Shown in pieces: positions 1 through 9,335 of a stretch of 64,000 nt of DNA. The notes beneath the pieces were generated by a model, which worked only from the letters and a program-made list of their open reading frames with translations, did not search any database and was not told the origin of the DNA. The number at the start of each line of letters is the position of its first letter. Positions within the stretch are counted from its first letter, which is position 1. Where the stretch lies: contig NZ_JYIT01000067.1 of NCBI RefSeq assembly GCF_000956545.1, positions 1 through 64,000 on the forward strand, given 5' to 3'. The translations under genes and the position numbers were made by a program. Source of the DNA: Microbacterium azadirachtae. Its GTDB lineage: Bacteria > Actinomycetota > Actinomycetes > Actinomycetales > Microbacteriaceae.

Positions 1-1222
1 CGGGCGGGGGCTCCGTCGTCACCGGCGGCGGTTGCGTCGGCGCGGTCGTGGCGCCGCCGCCGGTGCCCGTGCCCGTGTCACCCGTGCCGCCGCCGGAACC
101 GCTCGAGTCGGACTCCGCCACCGCGCGCGCCTGATCCGCGATGAGGGCGGCCAGCGCGCTGCGCCAGGCATCCCATGGGGCGAAGGACATCGCTCCGAAC
201 GGATCCGATGCGGCGACCGCCGCCGCCGTCTCCGTGGCGGCGGTTCGGAAGGGCTCGGCCGCGTCGGGGTTGTCGGCGACCGCGGTCGCGGCATATCCGG
301 GCACCGACTGCCGGAACGTCGTGATGGCACCGCGGAATCCGGCGGTCGCGGCCGTCAGCGACGCCTCGCGCGACGCGACCTCGCGCTCGAGCTGATCGAG
401 CTGGACGTTCGTCGCGGACTTCCCCGCAGACTTGGGCACCTTCACCGCGGCGAGCGCCGCCGTGTACGCCTGGCGCGCGGCCTCGGCGGCGAGCCGGGCC
501 GATTCGTCGCTGGATCCCGCCATCGCCGCGAGCGGCGAGGCGAAGGACTCTGCGCTCGTCTGCGCGGCCTTCACAGCACTCTCGAGGGAGTCGACGGCTG
601 CGTTGACCTTGGAGATCCGCGCCGGATCCACGCTCGAGGTCGGGGTCGCGGAGACCGCGACCGGCACGGGTGCGCCGGGCGTCGCAAGCGCCCAGCCGAC
701 GCCCAGCGCGGTGACGACCAGGCCTGCCGCCATCGCGATGGCCTGAGGGCGCCCCAGGCCGTATCGCGGCGCGGCGTGCTGCGGCTCCGGCCGGGCCGGC
801 ACGGGCGCAGGGAACGAGTGCGTGTAGGGATGAGCCTCGGTCGCGGCATCGTCGAAGAGGTGGCCCTCGGCGGTGTCGATCAGCGCCGTCGGGGCCTGCA
901 GATGCAGGTCGAGGTCATCGTCGGGGTCCCGGTGCTCGCCGGGCGCGGGCATGACGGGCGCGTCGGCGTCCGTCCCCGGCCCCTGGGGATCCGTGGTCTC
1001 GGGTTCCTCAGATGCGGGCGAGCCCTTCTCGGTGCGCGCGACATCGCCCGGTCCCGCGAAGAGGGCGCTGAAATCCTCCAGCGGCGCCGCCGAGACGTCC
1101 TCCTCATGGTGATCGAACAGCGACGCGAGATCGAAGGCGTGCTGGTCGTCGGGCTGCGGGCCGTCGCCGTGCGCAGCCCCTTCGGTGCCGGCCCTGTCCC
1201 GGGGCACGTCATCGTCGGGCAT
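1..1222 (-). CDS. Single-pass membrane protein of unknown function (C-terminus beyond window)
   Basis: I do not recognise a family. The frame opens with ATG at 1222 and stays open to the window edge (at least 407 residues). About 170 acidic, Asp/Glu/Pro-rich residues come first, then one hydrophobic helix (about residues 170-190, AIAMAAGLVVTALGVGWALA), then an Ala-rich helical outer region and a Gly/Thr/Pro-rich linker where the window ends. This suggests a cytoplasmic acidic tail, one membrane anchor and an extracellular helical part. A GGGAAGGG ribosome site lies about 10 bases before the ATG, and a TAAAGT -10 box at 1257-1262 would give a leader of about 30 bases. Divergent shadow frames exist but have no recognisable domains. 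Confidence 0.75.
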   Translation of the reverse strand, partial: MPDDDVPRDRAGTEGAAHGDGPQPDDQHAFDLASLFDHHEEDVSAAPLEDFSALFAGPGDVARTEKGSPASEEPETTDPQGPGTDADAPVMPAPGEHRDPDDDLDLHLQAPTALIDTAEGHLFDDAATEAHPYTHSFPAPVPARPEPQHAAPRYGLGRPQAIAMAAGLVVTALGVGWALATPGAPVPVAVSATPTSSVDPARISKVNAAVDSLESAVKAAQTSAESFASPLAAMAGSSDESARLAAEAARQAYTAALAAVKVPKSAGKSATNVQLDQLEREVASREASLTAATAGFRGAITTFRQSVPGYAATAVADNPDAAEPFRTAATETAAAVAASDPFGAMSFAPWDAWRSALAALIADQARAVAESDSSGSGGGTGDTGTGTGGGATTAPTQPPPVTTEPPP

Positions 1223-1394
1223 TCGTCCCGCCCTTCCCAGGTCGACGCGGTACTCGACTTTATCGGGAAACCACGACCTGCCTCGCCATGGCGTTCGCGG
1301 AGTCGCGCACAGCACCTCGCGGTGTCGCCCCGCGTGCCCTGAAACGCCCCGGCGCCGCGCCCCGCATCCGCGAGCTTCGGCGTGCGCGACGGCG

Positions 1395-2705
1395 CTACGG
1401 CCTGCCCATCCCGACGTAGGTCCAGCCCGCCGCGCGCCACGCCTGCGGATCCAGGCAGTTGCGCCCGTCGACGATGATCCTGCCCCGGGCCAGCGTGGAC
1501 GCATGCTCGGGAGAGAGCTCGCGGCGGTACAGGTCCCATTCCGTGACGAGCACCACCGCATCCGCGCCCTTGAGGGCCTTGTCCCGATCCGCGACGTACT
1601 TCAGCTGCGGGTGCACGGCGGCGGCATTGCCGAGGGCCTCCGGATCCGTCACCCGTACCTTCGCGCCCATGCCGCGCAGCCGGATCGCGACCTCGAGCGC
1701 CGGCGAGTCCCGCACGTCGTCGCTGTGCGGCTTGAACGCAGCTCCGAGCATGGTGATCCTCTTCCCGACGACGCTCCCGCCGAACGCCTCGAGCACGAGG
1801 CGCACCGCGTGCTCCCTGCGGCGCAGGTTGATCGCGTCGACCTCGCGGAGGAATCCGACCGATGCCCCACGCCCGAGCTCCTCCGCGCGCGCGGCGAACG
1901 CGCGGATGTCCTTGGGCAGGCATCCCCCGCCGAAGCCGATCCCGGCGCCGAGGAAGCGTCGTCCGATCCGGTCGTCGTACCCGATCGCGTCGGCGAGCCG
2001 GGTGACGTCGGCCCCCGCCGCCTCGGCGATCTCCGCCATCGCATTGATGAACGAGATCTTCGTGGCGAGGAACGCGTTCGCGGCGCCCTTGACGAGCTCG
2101 GCCGTGGCCAGATCGGTCACCAGGAACGGACTGCCCTCCGCGATCGCGTCGGCGTACGCCTCGCGCAGCACCTCGACCGCGCGCCGACCCGAGTCGTCCG
2201 CCGCCGCCCCGACCACGAGGCGGTCGGGGTGCAGCGTATCCCGCACGGCCCAGCCCTCGCGCAGGAACTCCGGGTTCCAGACCAGGGTCGCCCCGGCGCC
2301 CTCCACGCGTTCGGTGAGGCCCGCAGCGGTCCCCACGGGCACGGTGGACTTGCCCGCGACCACGTCTCCCGGCCGCAGCTGCGGCAGCAGCGCATCGAGG
2401 GCCCCGTGCACGAAGCGCAGGTCGGCGGCGGATCCGTCGGACTGCTGCGGGGTGCCCACGGCCAGGAAGTGCAGGACGGATCCGGCCGCGTCGGCGATGT
2501 CGGCGCTGAAGGTCAGCCGCCCGCTGGCGACCCCCGCGGCCAGCAGCTCGTCCAGACCGGGTTCGAAGAACGGTGCCTTCCCCGCCGCGAGCGCCGCGAT
2601 CCGGTCGGGATTCGTGTCGATCCCCGTCACCTCGTGGCCGATCGACGCCATCGCCGCCGCGTGGACCGCTCCGAGGTACCCGCAGCCGATCACAGACATC
2701 CGCAT
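1395..2705 (-). CDS. ugd: UDP-glucose 6-dehydrogenase
   Basis: Oxidises UDP-glucose to UDP-glucuronate with two NAD+, supplying acidic sugars for surface polysaccharides. 436 residues from ATG 2705. Seen: N-terminal Rossmann motif GCGYLG (7-12), the substrate-binding segment with Lys206 and Asn210 (ELVKGAANAF), and the catalytic cysteine in GFGGGCLPKD (Cys262). The C-terminal UDP-binding domain ends with the usual VDGRN region. The open frame extends 11 codons upstream to 2738, but the Rossmann strand starts right after the chosen ATG. No clear ribosome site precedes either start. It stands alone, with the other polysaccharide genes (GT2, GtrA, tyrosine autokinase) elsewhere in the window. 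Confidence 0.92.
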   Translation of the reverse strand: MRMSVIGCGYLGAVHAAAMASIGHEVTGIDTNPDRIAALAAGKAPFFEPGLDELLAAGVASGRLTFSADIADAAGSVLHFLAVGTPQQSDGSAADLRFVHGALDALLPQLRPGDVVAGKSTVPVGTAAGLTERVEGAGATLVWNPEFLREGWAVRDTLHPDRLVVGAAADDSGRRAVEVLREAYADAIAEGSPFLVTDLATAELVKGAANAFLATKISFINAMAEIAEAAGADVTRLADAIGYDDRIGRRFLGAGIGFGGGCLPKDIRAFAARAEELGRGASVGFLREVDAINLRRREHAVRLVLEAFGGSVVGKRITMLGAAFKPHSDDVRDSPALEVAIRLRGMGAKVRVTDPEALGNAAAVHPQLKYVADRDKALKGADAVVLVTEWDLYRRELSPEHASTLARGRIIVDGRNCLDPQAWRAAGWTYVGMGRP

Positions 2706-2793
2706 GAGGACACCACACCGCGCGAGTCTCACCACCACACGACCGGCAGGCGTCGCGTCGGCGACGACCGGGTGAACGCTTGGGGCGGGCGGT

Positions 2794-3462
2794 CTACCGG
2801 GGCGTCGCGGTCACCAGGATGGGCAGGTGGTCCGACTCCCCCTGCGGCAGCGTGCGCACCGACTCGACCACGAATCCGGAGGCCGCCGCGAAGTCGTAGA
2901 ACCCGCGGAAGACGCGGTATCGCGTGTACGTATGCTGGTCGCTCATCACGAGCTCGTAGCCGACGTCGCGCATGTGCTCGCTGAGCCGCTCCTTGAACAC
3001 CGGATAGTTGAAGTCGCCGACGATGAGCTGCGGCAGGCCCCACCCGAGCTCGGACAGCTCGGAGAGCGCCGCCCGGATCTGGTCGCGCCGCAGGGCGTTG
3101 CGCGCCGTGAGCGGCGCCGCGTGCAGCGACGCGACGAGGAAGTCGCGGCCGGCGTCGATGTCGCGGAGCCGCACGCCGAGCAGACGCTCGTGCGCGGGGC
3201 GCAGCACGTGGTCGTGCAGCGACTTCTTCACCGCGACCGCCGCCATGTCGACGAGACGGTACGTGCTCTCGCGGTAGTAGATGGCCAGTCCCAGCCGGTT
3301 GCGCTGCGTGGTGTGCGCCAGCACGAGACCTCCGGCCCGCTCCGGCAGCGACGCGGTGTCGCCCTCCTGCAGGCACAGCACGTCGGGGTCATGGGCGTCG
3401 ACGAGGGCGTCGAGCTCATGCGCCGCACGATGCTTGCGCAGGTTGTAGGAGATGATCCGCAC
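2794..3462 (-). CDS. Endonuclease/exonuclease/phosphatase family protein
   Basis: A 222-residue protein of the EEP (exonuclease III / DNase I-like) fold. Visible motifs are the N-terminal strand IISYNLR with Asn, CLQEGD (catalytic Glu), the middle LIVGDFNYP (Asp and Asn of the active site) and C-terminal GESDHLPI (Asp-His). These are the metal-dependent phosphoesterase residues; the substrate cannot be told from sequence. There is no signal peptide, so it is cytoplasmic. The GTG start at 3462 lies seven bases after a TACGGT -10 box (3469-3474), so the message is probably leaderless, although GGGGG just before the GTG could also act as a ribosome site. Confidence 0.85.
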   Translation of the reverse strand: MRIISYNLRKHRAAHELDALVDAHDPDVLCLQEGDTASLPERAGGLVLAHTTQRNRLGLAIYYRESTYRLVDMAAVAVKKSLHDHVLRPAHERLLGVRLRDIDAGRDFLVASLHAAPLTARNALRRDQIRAALSELSELGWGLPQLIVGDFNYPVFKERLSEHMRDVGYELVMSDQHTYTRYRVFRGFYDFAAASGFVVESVRTLPQGESDHLPILVTATPR

Positions 3463-3542
3463 GCCCCCACCGTACCCGCGCGCTCTTGCGCGAGGCTGAG
3501 CGGCAGCCGGAGTTCATCGGATGTTGCAGATCCGGATCCGCG

Positions 3543-4424
3543 TCAGTCGTCGTGATCGCGGCGGTTGCGCGTCTGCTCGGCGCGGGCCGCCAGCAGCTCG
3601 TCCGCGGGATACCCCACCTCGGTGAGTGTGAGGCCGCGCGCGGCGAGCACCTTGAAGGCGCTGGTGCGGGTGAGGTCGTCCCGCAGCCGCGCCAGATCGG
3701 CGACCTCGAGGCGCCCCTCCCCCACGGCGGCGCAGGCTCCCACGAGCGCCCGCACCATGCTGTGGCAGAACGCGTCGGCCTTGACCTCGGCGACCAGCAC
3801 GCCGGACGTATCCCGCGACCAGCGGTAGTCGAGCAGGGTGCGGATCGTGGTGCCCTCCTCGCGCGGCTTGCAGTACGCGGCGAAGTCGTGCAGTCCGATC
3901 AGCGTCTGCGCGGCGGCGTCCATGGCGCCCTCGTCGAGGACCGCGCGGACGGTGGTGGTGTCGTGGCGCAGCAGGGGGTCGTATCCGGCCCGCGCGTCGG
4001 CCAGCCGATACCGGTACCGGCGCCAGACGGCGGAGAAGCGGGCGTCGAACCCCTCCGGTGCGAGCGACGTCCGCGACACGGTGGCATCGGGATACTGCCC
4101 GAGCACGCCGCGGATCCGCGAAGCCAGCGACGCCGCCGGATCGAGCGCGGCCCGGCCGTTGCGCGTCGCCACACGCGCCCACTGCTGCGCGTCGAGGTCG
4201 ACGTGCGCGACCTGCCCGGTGGCGTGCACGCCCGCGTCGGTGCGCCCGGCGACGACGAGGCGCGGACCGGATGCCTGCGGATCCCCCGCGGCGGACTCCG
4301 CCGACGGACCGACGATCCGGGCGAGCGCCGCCTCGATGGTCCCCTGCACGGTCCGCAGCCCTGGCTGCTTCGCCCAGCCCCGGAAATGGGTGCCGTCGTA
4401 GGCGATGTCGAGACGGATGCGCAC
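3543..4424 (-). CDS. truA: tRNA pseudouridine synthase A
   Basis: Converts uridines 38-40 in the anticodon stem of tRNAs to pseudouridine. 293 residues. Seen: N-terminal IAYDGTHFRGWAKQ and the catalytic motif AGRTDAGVHA, whose Asp63 is the nucleophile of the family. The length is slightly above the bacterial norm because of an Ala/Ser-rich insert around residues 40-52. In many bacteria truA follows rplQ; here it is about 5 kb away from the alpha operon end and transcribed separately. The GTG start at 4424 is seven bases after TACCCT (4431-4436), so a leaderless transcript is likely. Confidence 0.95.
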   Translation of the reverse strand: MRIRLDIAYDGTHFRGWAKQPGLRTVQGTIEAALARIVGPSAESAAGDPQASGPRLVVAGRTDAGVHATGQVAHVDLDAQQWARVATRNGRAALDPAASLASRIRGVLGQYPDATVSRTSLAPEGFDARFSAVWRRYRYRLADARAGYDPLLRHDTTTVRAVLDEGAMDAAAQTLIGLHDFAAYCKPREEGTTIRTLLDYRWSRDTSGVLVAEVKADAFCHSMVRALVGACAAVGEGRLEVADLARLRDDLTRTSAFKVLAARGLTLTEVGYPADELLAARAEQTRNRRDHDD

Positions 4425-4666
4425 GGATCAAGGGTACCGACCGCGCTTCTCGGCCCCGCACCGGGCCCGCACCGGCGGGCTGCGCGCTCGGCATCGCCCC
4501 CGCCTCGGAGTAGGGTTTCCCACAATCCGTCCCGGCGTCGGGCCGATCCGGAATCACTCTGGGACTCAGTCTCTATTTGTGCGACACTGAATCCCAAGTG
4601 ACCGGCGCCGGCACCCGAGCCGGCGGCGCAGCGGCATCGAGACGGACCGAGATCGAAGGAGATCCC

Positions 4667-6244
4667 ATGGTCAGCAGCACGTTCCCCGACGTCGAGATCC
4701 CCGTGGTCCCGATCCACGAGTACCTCTTCGGCGACATCTCCGAGCACGACCTCGACCGCGTCGCCCTGGTCGACGGGATGTCGGGCGCGGAGACCACCTA
4801 CCGTCAGCTGATCGGCCAGATCGATCTCTTCGCAGGAGCGCTCGCCGCCCGCGGCATCGGCGTGGGCGACGCCGTGGGCCTGCTCTGCCCGAACGTCCCC
4901 GCGTTCGCGACCGTTTTCCACGGGATCCTGCGCGCCGGCGCCACGGCCACCACCATCAACGCGCTGTACACCGCCGATGAGATCGCCAACCAGCTGCGCG
5001 ACGCCTCGGCGTTCTGGCTCATCACGGTCAGCCCGCTCCTCCCCCAGGCGCAAGCCGCCGCGGAACAGCTCGGCCTGCCCGCCGACCAGCTGATCGTGCT
5101 CGACGGCGCCGAGGGGCACCCGTCGCTGCGGGATCTGCTCTCCGAGGGACACCATGCGCCCGCCGTGACCTTCGACCCCGCCACGCACGTCGCGGTGCTC
5201 CCGTACTCATCCGGCACCACCGGCCGGCCCAAGGGCGTCATGCTCACGCATCGCAACCTCGTCGCCAACGTCGCACAGAGCACGATCTCGATCGACCTGA
5301 ACGATGACGACCGGATCCTCGCCGTCCTGCCGTTCTTCCACATCTACGGCATGACGGTGCTGCTCAACCTGGCCGTGCGCCTGCGCGCGACCCTCGTCAC
5401 GATGCCGAAGTTCGACCTCGTCGAGTTCCTGCGCATCATCGCGGAGCAGCGCACCAGCTGGCTGTTCATCGCGCCTCCCATCGCCGTCGCCCTCGCCAAG
5501 CACCCGCTGGTCGCTCAATACGACATGAGCTCGGTGAAGGTCGTCTTCTCCGGCGCCGCGCCCCTGGACGGAGCACTCGCCCACGCCGTCGCCGGCCGGC
5601 TCGACTGCCTCGTGCGGCAGGGCTACGGCATGACCGAGACCAGCCCGGTGACGCACACGATCCCGGTCGAGCGCGAGGACATCGACCTCTCCTCGGTGGG
5701 TCTGCTCATTCCCAACACGGAGGCGCGACTGCTCGCGGAGGACGGATCCGACGTGGTGATCCCCGCCGACGGCGCGAGCGAGCCCGGAGAGCTGCTGATC
5801 CGCGGCCCGCAGGTCATGAAGGGCTACCTGAACCGTCCCGACGCGACCGCCGACATGCTCGACGCCGACGGCTGGCTGCACACGGGCGACGTCGCCACCG
5901 CCACGGCCGGCGGCGTGTTCCGCATCGTCGACCGCCTCAAGGAGCTCATCAAGTACAAGGGCTACCAGGTTGCCCCGGCCGTCCTCGAGGCCGTGCTCCT
6001 GGAGCACCCGGCCATCGCCGACGCCGCCGTGATCGGCGCGCCGGACGAGGACGGCCAGGAGGTGCCGAAGGCCTTCGTGGTGCTGCAGCCCGGATCGGAG
6101 CTCGACGCCGCGGGCGTCCAGGCGCACGTCGCCGCGCACGTCGCACCGCACGAGAAGGTGCGGATGGTCGAGTTCATCGACGCGATTCCGAAGTCGGCCT
6201 CGGGCAAGATCCTCCGCAAGGATCTCCGGGCGCGGACGAGCTGA
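4667..6244 (+). CDS. AMP-dependent acyl-CoA ligase (4-coumarate--CoA ligase-like)
   Basis: Activates a carboxylic acid as its adenylate and transfers it to CoA. 525 residues from ATG 4667, chosen because GAAGGAG lies at 4655-4661; the frame is open upstream to 4577. Seen: phosphate-binding loop YSSGTTGRPKG (about 180-190), GYGMTET, the TGDV hinge region, and the C-terminal SASGKILRK with catalytic Lys514. The overall spacing matches the 4CL / long-chain fatty acid ligase class. The substrate is not evident and no pathway genes are nearby; a fatty or aromatic acid is the family expectation. No CoA-pathway partner is in the operon. Confidence 0.88.
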   Translation: MVSSTFPDVEIPVVPIHEYLFGDISEHDLDRVALVDGMSGAETTYRQLIGQIDLFAGALAARGIGVGDAVGLLCPNVPAFATVFHGILRAGATATTINALYTADEIANQLRDASAFWLITVSPLLPQAQAAAEQLGLPADQLIVLDGAEGHPSLRDLLSEGHHAPAVTFDPATHVAVLPYSSGTTGRPKGVMLTHRNLVANVAQSTISIDLNDDDRILAVLPFFHIYGMTVLLNLAVRLRATLVTMPKFDLVEFLRIIAEQRTSWLFIAPPIAVALAKHPLVAQYDMSSVKVVFSGAAPLDGALAHAVAGRLDCLVRQGYGMTETSPVTHTIPVEREDIDLSSVGLLIPNTEARLLAEDGSDVVIPADGASEPGELLIRGPQVMKGYLNRPDATADMLDADGWLHTGDVATATAGGVFRIVDRLKELIKYKGYQVAPAVLEAVLLEHPAIADAAVIGAPDEDGQEVPKAFVVLQPGSELDAAGVQAHVAAHVAPHEKVRMVEFIDAIPKSASGKILRKDLRARTS

Positions 6245-6276
6245 CCGGCCCGTCGCCCGCACATCTCCCTGTCCGC

Positions 6277-6741
6277 TCAGGCCGAAGCGTCGTCGACGTC
6301 GTCCTTCGGCGTGTGCCGGAACACGACGTAGTGGTACAGCAGGAAACGCACCACGACGATCACCGCGATGCTGCCCAGGTTGACGACGTTCACCAGCGCC
6401 GGTCCGGGGGCGTGACCGGTGATGCCCTCGACGACCTCTGCGCCCAACCAGACGATCCCGGCACCGAGCAGGGTGCACACGAGGTTGACCACGAGGAACA
6501 GCACGATCTCGGCGGCGCGCCCGCGGCGGTTCCGATCGCGGAACGCCCACTCCCTGTTGCCGAAGTAGGCGTTGATCAGCGCGACGAGACTGGCCCCGAT
6601 CTTGCCGAAGACGAGATCCCAGCCGAAGACGTAGACGAAGAGGTTGAAGGCGCCGACCTCGATGAGGGTGCTGATGCCGCCGACGATCAGGAAGCGGGTG
6701 CCGACTCCCGCCAGACGGCGCAACCGGGAGCGGCGATCCAT
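6277..6741 (-). CDS. GtrA family membrane protein
   Basis: Small four-helix membrane protein (154 residues) of the GtrA/DPMS type, which is thought to move polyprenyl-linked sugars across the membrane or to assist a polyprenyl-phosphate glycosyltransferase. Seen: helix 1 FLIVGGISTLIEVGAF, then the family signature NAYFGNREWAFRDR (between helices 2 and 3), two further helices and a C-terminal basic-acidic tail. It is divergent from a family-2 glycosyltransferase at 6812, a natural partner. Overlapping back-to-back -10 boxes lie between them (6750-6756). Confidence 0.9.
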   Translation of the reverse strand: MDRRSRLRRLAGVGTRFLIVGGISTLIEVGAFNLFVYVFGWDLVFGKIGASLVALINAYFGNREWAFRDRNRRGRAAEIVLFLVVNLVCTLLGAGIVWLGAEVVEGITGHAPGPALVNVVNLGSIAVIVVVRFLLYHYVVFRHTPKDDVDDASA

Positions 6742-6749
6742 AGCGCTAC

Positions 6750-6756
6750 TAGAATA
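6750..6756. promoter_or_regulatory. Back-to-back -10 boxes of gtrA-like gene and glycosyltransferase
   Basis: TAGAAT (6750-6755, plus strand) and TATTCT (6756-6751, minus strand) share the same bases in the 70-bp gap between the two divergent genes. Both fit the TANNNT form used elsewhere in the window. The minus-strand box would start RNA about three bases before the ATG at 6741; the plus-strand one about 50 bases before the GTG at 6812. No good -35 hexamers are visible. Confidence 0.5.
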
Positions 6757-6811
6757 CCCGGGAGGACGACGCAGCCTGGACGTCTCCCCGTCTCCGAGAC
6801 CTGAGGTTCGA

Positions 6812-7624
6812 GTGCAGTACGCCCACCTGGCCGTCGTGATGCCGGCCTACAACGAGGCCGAGGGCATCGCCGGCTTCATCGATGAGATCCGCGCCTCCGT
6901 CGGCCCGCTCGCCGAGCGCGTGACCTTCGTGATCGCGGACGACCGCTCGACCGACGGCACCGCGGCCGCACTCGCCGGCATCGCCGACGTGGACGTGCAG
7001 ACGCAGCCGGTGAACCGCGGACACGGTCCCACTGCCCTCGCCGCCTACCGCGGGGGCCTCGCCCTCTCCCCCGACGCGATCGTGCACGTCGACGGCGACG
7101 GCCAGTTCCTCGGCGCCGAGATCGCGGCCGCCGTGCGCGCTCTCGCCGCCTCCGGTGCCGACGTGGTGCACGGCGTGCGCCACTCCCGCACCGACGCCTG
7201 GTACCGGCGGGTGCTGACCGCGTGCGTGCGCCTGCTCATCGCGACGTTCGTGGGCAGGGGCGTGCCCGACGTGAACACGCCCCTGCGCGTGTACCGCCCC
7301 GAGGCGCTGCGCCTCCTGGTGAATGCGGTGCCCTCCGACGCCCTCGTGCCGCACGTGCACTTCTCCCTCGCCGAGGTGCGCGCGAGGCTTGACGTCCGCT
7401 ACCTGCGGGTGCGGAGCATCCCCCGGCGCGGCTCCTCGAGCACCGGCACGATGTGGGGCCGTGTCGCGCGACCCTCGCTGCCCCCGAGCAAACTGGTCCG
7501 CTTCGCGATGGACGCGCTGCGCGAGGCGTGGACGTGGTCCCTCCGTCCGGGCGCCCCGTTGCGGGCGCTGTCGCTCGAACGACCGGATCCGGTGCGCGCA
7601 GACGAGGGAACCGCATCCGCATGA
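6812..7624 (+). CDS. Glycosyltransferase family 2 protein (polyprenyl-phosphate sugar transferase type)
   Basis: 270 residues from GTG 6812. Seen: N-terminal VVMPAYNEAEG, nucleotide-binding DDRSTDGT, and the metal-binding HVDGDGQF, typical of GT2 enzymes of the dolichol-phosphate mannosyltransferase group. There are no membrane helices, which fits a partner such as the divergent GtrA protein. The frame is open upstream to 6644, but the GT-A fold begins at the chosen GTG. Its stop overlaps the next gene's start (ATGA, 7621-7624), so the two are translationally coupled. The sugar and acceptor are unknown. Confidence 0.88.
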   Translation: MQYAHLAVVMPAYNEAEGIAGFIDEIRASVGPLAERVTFVIADDRSTDGTAAALAGIADVDVQTQPVNRGHGPTALAAYRGGLALSPDAIVHVDGDGQFLGAEIAAAVRALAASGADVVHGVRHSRTDAWYRRVLTACVRLLIATFVGRGVPDVNTPLRVYRPEALRLLVNAVPSDALVPHVHFSLAEVRARLDVRYLRVRSIPRRGSSSTGTMWGRVARPSLPPSKLVRFAMDALREAWTWSLRPGAPLRALSLERPDPVRADEGTASA

Positions 7625-9138
7625 TCCGTCGCCTCACCGGAACCGGATTCTGGATCCTGCTCGCGCTGCTCGTCGTCGCGAATGCGATCGTGATGTGGCA
7701 CAGCCTGACCGTGCTGCGGTTCTGGGAGGACGAGGCGTTCAACCTCACAGTGCCCCGCAATCTGCTCGCCGGGCTCGGCTACACCAGCGACGGCACCCTG
7801 TCCGGCTCCACCCTCACGCCCTTCGATCCCCGGATCTCGACCGGTCCCGTGGTGCTGATCCCGGTGGCCGGGATCCTCGCGCTCGGGGCGGATCCGGTGA
7901 TCGGCGCCCGACTGGTCCCGCTCGCCTACTGGGTGCTCCTGGTCGTCGGCTGCGCGGTGATCGGGCGCCGCATCTCCGGGCGCTTCGGCGCACTGGTCGC
8001 CGCCGCCCTGCCTCTCGCGTTCAACACCGCCGAGAGCGTCTCCCCGATCCAGGGTCCCGCCGATCTGCTGGGCGAGACCGCTGCCGCCGCTCTCCTCGTA
8101 TGGGCGCTGATCGTGCTCCCGCGCCGTGCATGGCTCGCGGGCCTGCTGCTCGGGCTCGCCATGCAGGCGAAGCTGATCGCGCTCTTGGCGCTCCCGGCGT
8201 TCGCCGTGGCGTTGTTCCTGTTGACGCCGGCGGCGCCGTTCCGGCGGCGCTTCACGGCGACCCTCCGCCGCTCGCTGCTTCCGCTCGCTCTGGCGGCCGC
8301 GCCGACGGTGCTGATGGAGCTCATCGCCCTCGTCTCCCTCGGCATCGGCGGGTACGCACGGCACGTGCGGGCGATGGGCGGCTTCCTGCTGAGCGGAGGC
8401 CAGCACACCGAGCCGACGACCGCGACGCAGAAGCTGGGCACGCTCGCCGGATCGTGGTTCGTCCCCTGGTGGCTGACCGTCGCCGCGATCCTCCTGGCGG
8501 CAGCCGTCGTGATCGTGGCCGCCGTGCCGGTGCGGCACCGTCGCTCCGACACGAACCCCGGCTCCGCCCCGCGCTGGTGGGACCGCGACCCGCAGCTCCT
8601 CGCGTGGGGTTTCGGATCCGCCGTGGGTCTGCTCGCCTTCGTCGCGTGGTGGGCGCAGGCCTCGCACCTGCCACTGTGGGTGCGGCACCCCGCGGTGGGC
8701 GTCTTCGCCTTCGCCCCGGTCCTCGCCGCCGTCGCCGTGCGCGCGGCGGTCGCGCTGTGGCGGCGTCGCGGCCCCTCGAACTCGCAGGCGCCCGTACGGA
8801 TCCTGTCCGTCGCGGCCCTCGCCCTGCTCGGCGGCGTCGTGGCGACAGGAGGCGTCAGCGACGCCGGCCGGGCACTGCGTGCGCCGGCCGCCGAGACGCT
8901 CGCCCAGCAGCGCGCCGCGGTCGCGCCCCTGGCCGCCTGGGTACGCGACAACGACGTGGAGTGGCTGGCCGCGGAACCCTGGGGCGGGCCCGTGTCCTCC
9001 GTGGTGCTGACCGGCGCGCACGTCGGCCTTTACGACGCGCCCGCGATGAGCCGCACGATGACCCTCGCGTACGGATCCTGCCGCACCGGATCCCCCCTGA
9101 CCGCGGCCGGCGGCATGGTGATCTGCCCAGCGCCCTGA
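7621..9138 (+). CDS. Polytopic membrane protein, GT39/GT-C-like glycosyltransferase
   Basis: 505 residues with about ten hydrophobic helices. The first external loop contains FWEDEAF, an acidic motif like the catalytic aspartate/glutamate loop of GT-C transferases (ArnT/PMT type) that use polyprenyl-phosphate sugars. Coupled by an ATGA overlap to the GT2 gene, which would make such a donor; the GtrA protein is the third likely partner. Probable role: adding a sugar to a surface protein or glycan outside the membrane. The family call rests on topology and context, not on a full motif set. Confidence 0.65.
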   Translation: MIRRLTGTGFWILLALLVVANAIVMWHSLTVLRFWEDEAFNLTVPRNLLAGLGYTSDGTLSGSTLTPFDPRISTGPVVLIPVAGILALGADPVIGARLVPLAYWVLLVVGCAVIGRRISGRFGALVAAALPLAFNTAESVSPIQGPADLLGETAAAALLVWALIVLPRRAWLAGLLLGLAMQAKLIALLALPAFAVALFLLTPAAPFRRRFTATLRRSLLPLALAAAPTVLMELIALVSLGIGGYARHVRAMGGFLLSGGQHTEPTTATQKLGTLAGSWFVPWWLTVAAILLAAAVVIVAAVPVRHRRSDTNPGSAPRWWDRDPQLLAWGFGSAVGLLAFVAWWAQASHLPLWVRHPAVGVFAFAPVLAAVAVRAAVALWRRRGPSNSQAPVRILSVAALALLGGVVATGGVSDAGRALRAPAAETLAQQRAAVAPLAAWVRDNDVEWLAAEPWGGPVSSVVLTGAHVGLYDAPAMSRTMTLAYGSCRTGSPLTAAGGMVICPAP

Positions 9139-9194
9139 CGCCCTCTTCGGGTCTGACCCTCTGGACCCTCGCCGCTGACGCCGCGGGGTCCTCC

Positions 9195-9257
9195 TGCTCG
9201 CTGGTCGCAGCGTGCGGCTTTCGGCACCGCAAGCCCGCAAAGGGCGACCACCGAGCA
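9195..9257. repeat. Hairpin repeat family, copy A
   Basis: Imperfect palindrome with arms TGCTCGCTGGTCGC (9195-9208) and GCGACCACCGAGCA (9244-9257), and inner TGCGG / CCGCA blocks. It matches copies B and C near 26.3 kb (TCGCTGGTCGC...TTTGCGG arms). It lies between the end of the GT39-like gene and the rplQ terminator. Confidence 0.75.
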
Positions 9258-9284
9258 GGCGGAACGGTCCCCTGCGGCAACGAC

Positions 9285-9319
9285 GAAGCCCGCCGTCCCA
9301 CAAGGGGACGACGGGCTTC
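9285..9319. terminator. Bidirectional hairpin terminator between the GT39-like gene and rplQ
   Basis: GAAGCCCGCCGTCCC (9285-9299) pairs with GGGACGACGGGCTTC (about 9305-9319) with one G:T pair and a short loop. It sits 17 bases after the rplQ stop and closes the alpha operon. There is no run of T on either side, as is usual for GC-rich actinomycetes. Confidence 0.8.
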
Positions 9320-9335
9320 GAACGAGCGGACGGCC

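Noticed and set aside
880..2718. 612-codon frame across the ugd gene and the first membrane protein
   Set aside because: Out-of-frame shadow of two real genes on the same strand; Arg/Gly-rich without motifs.
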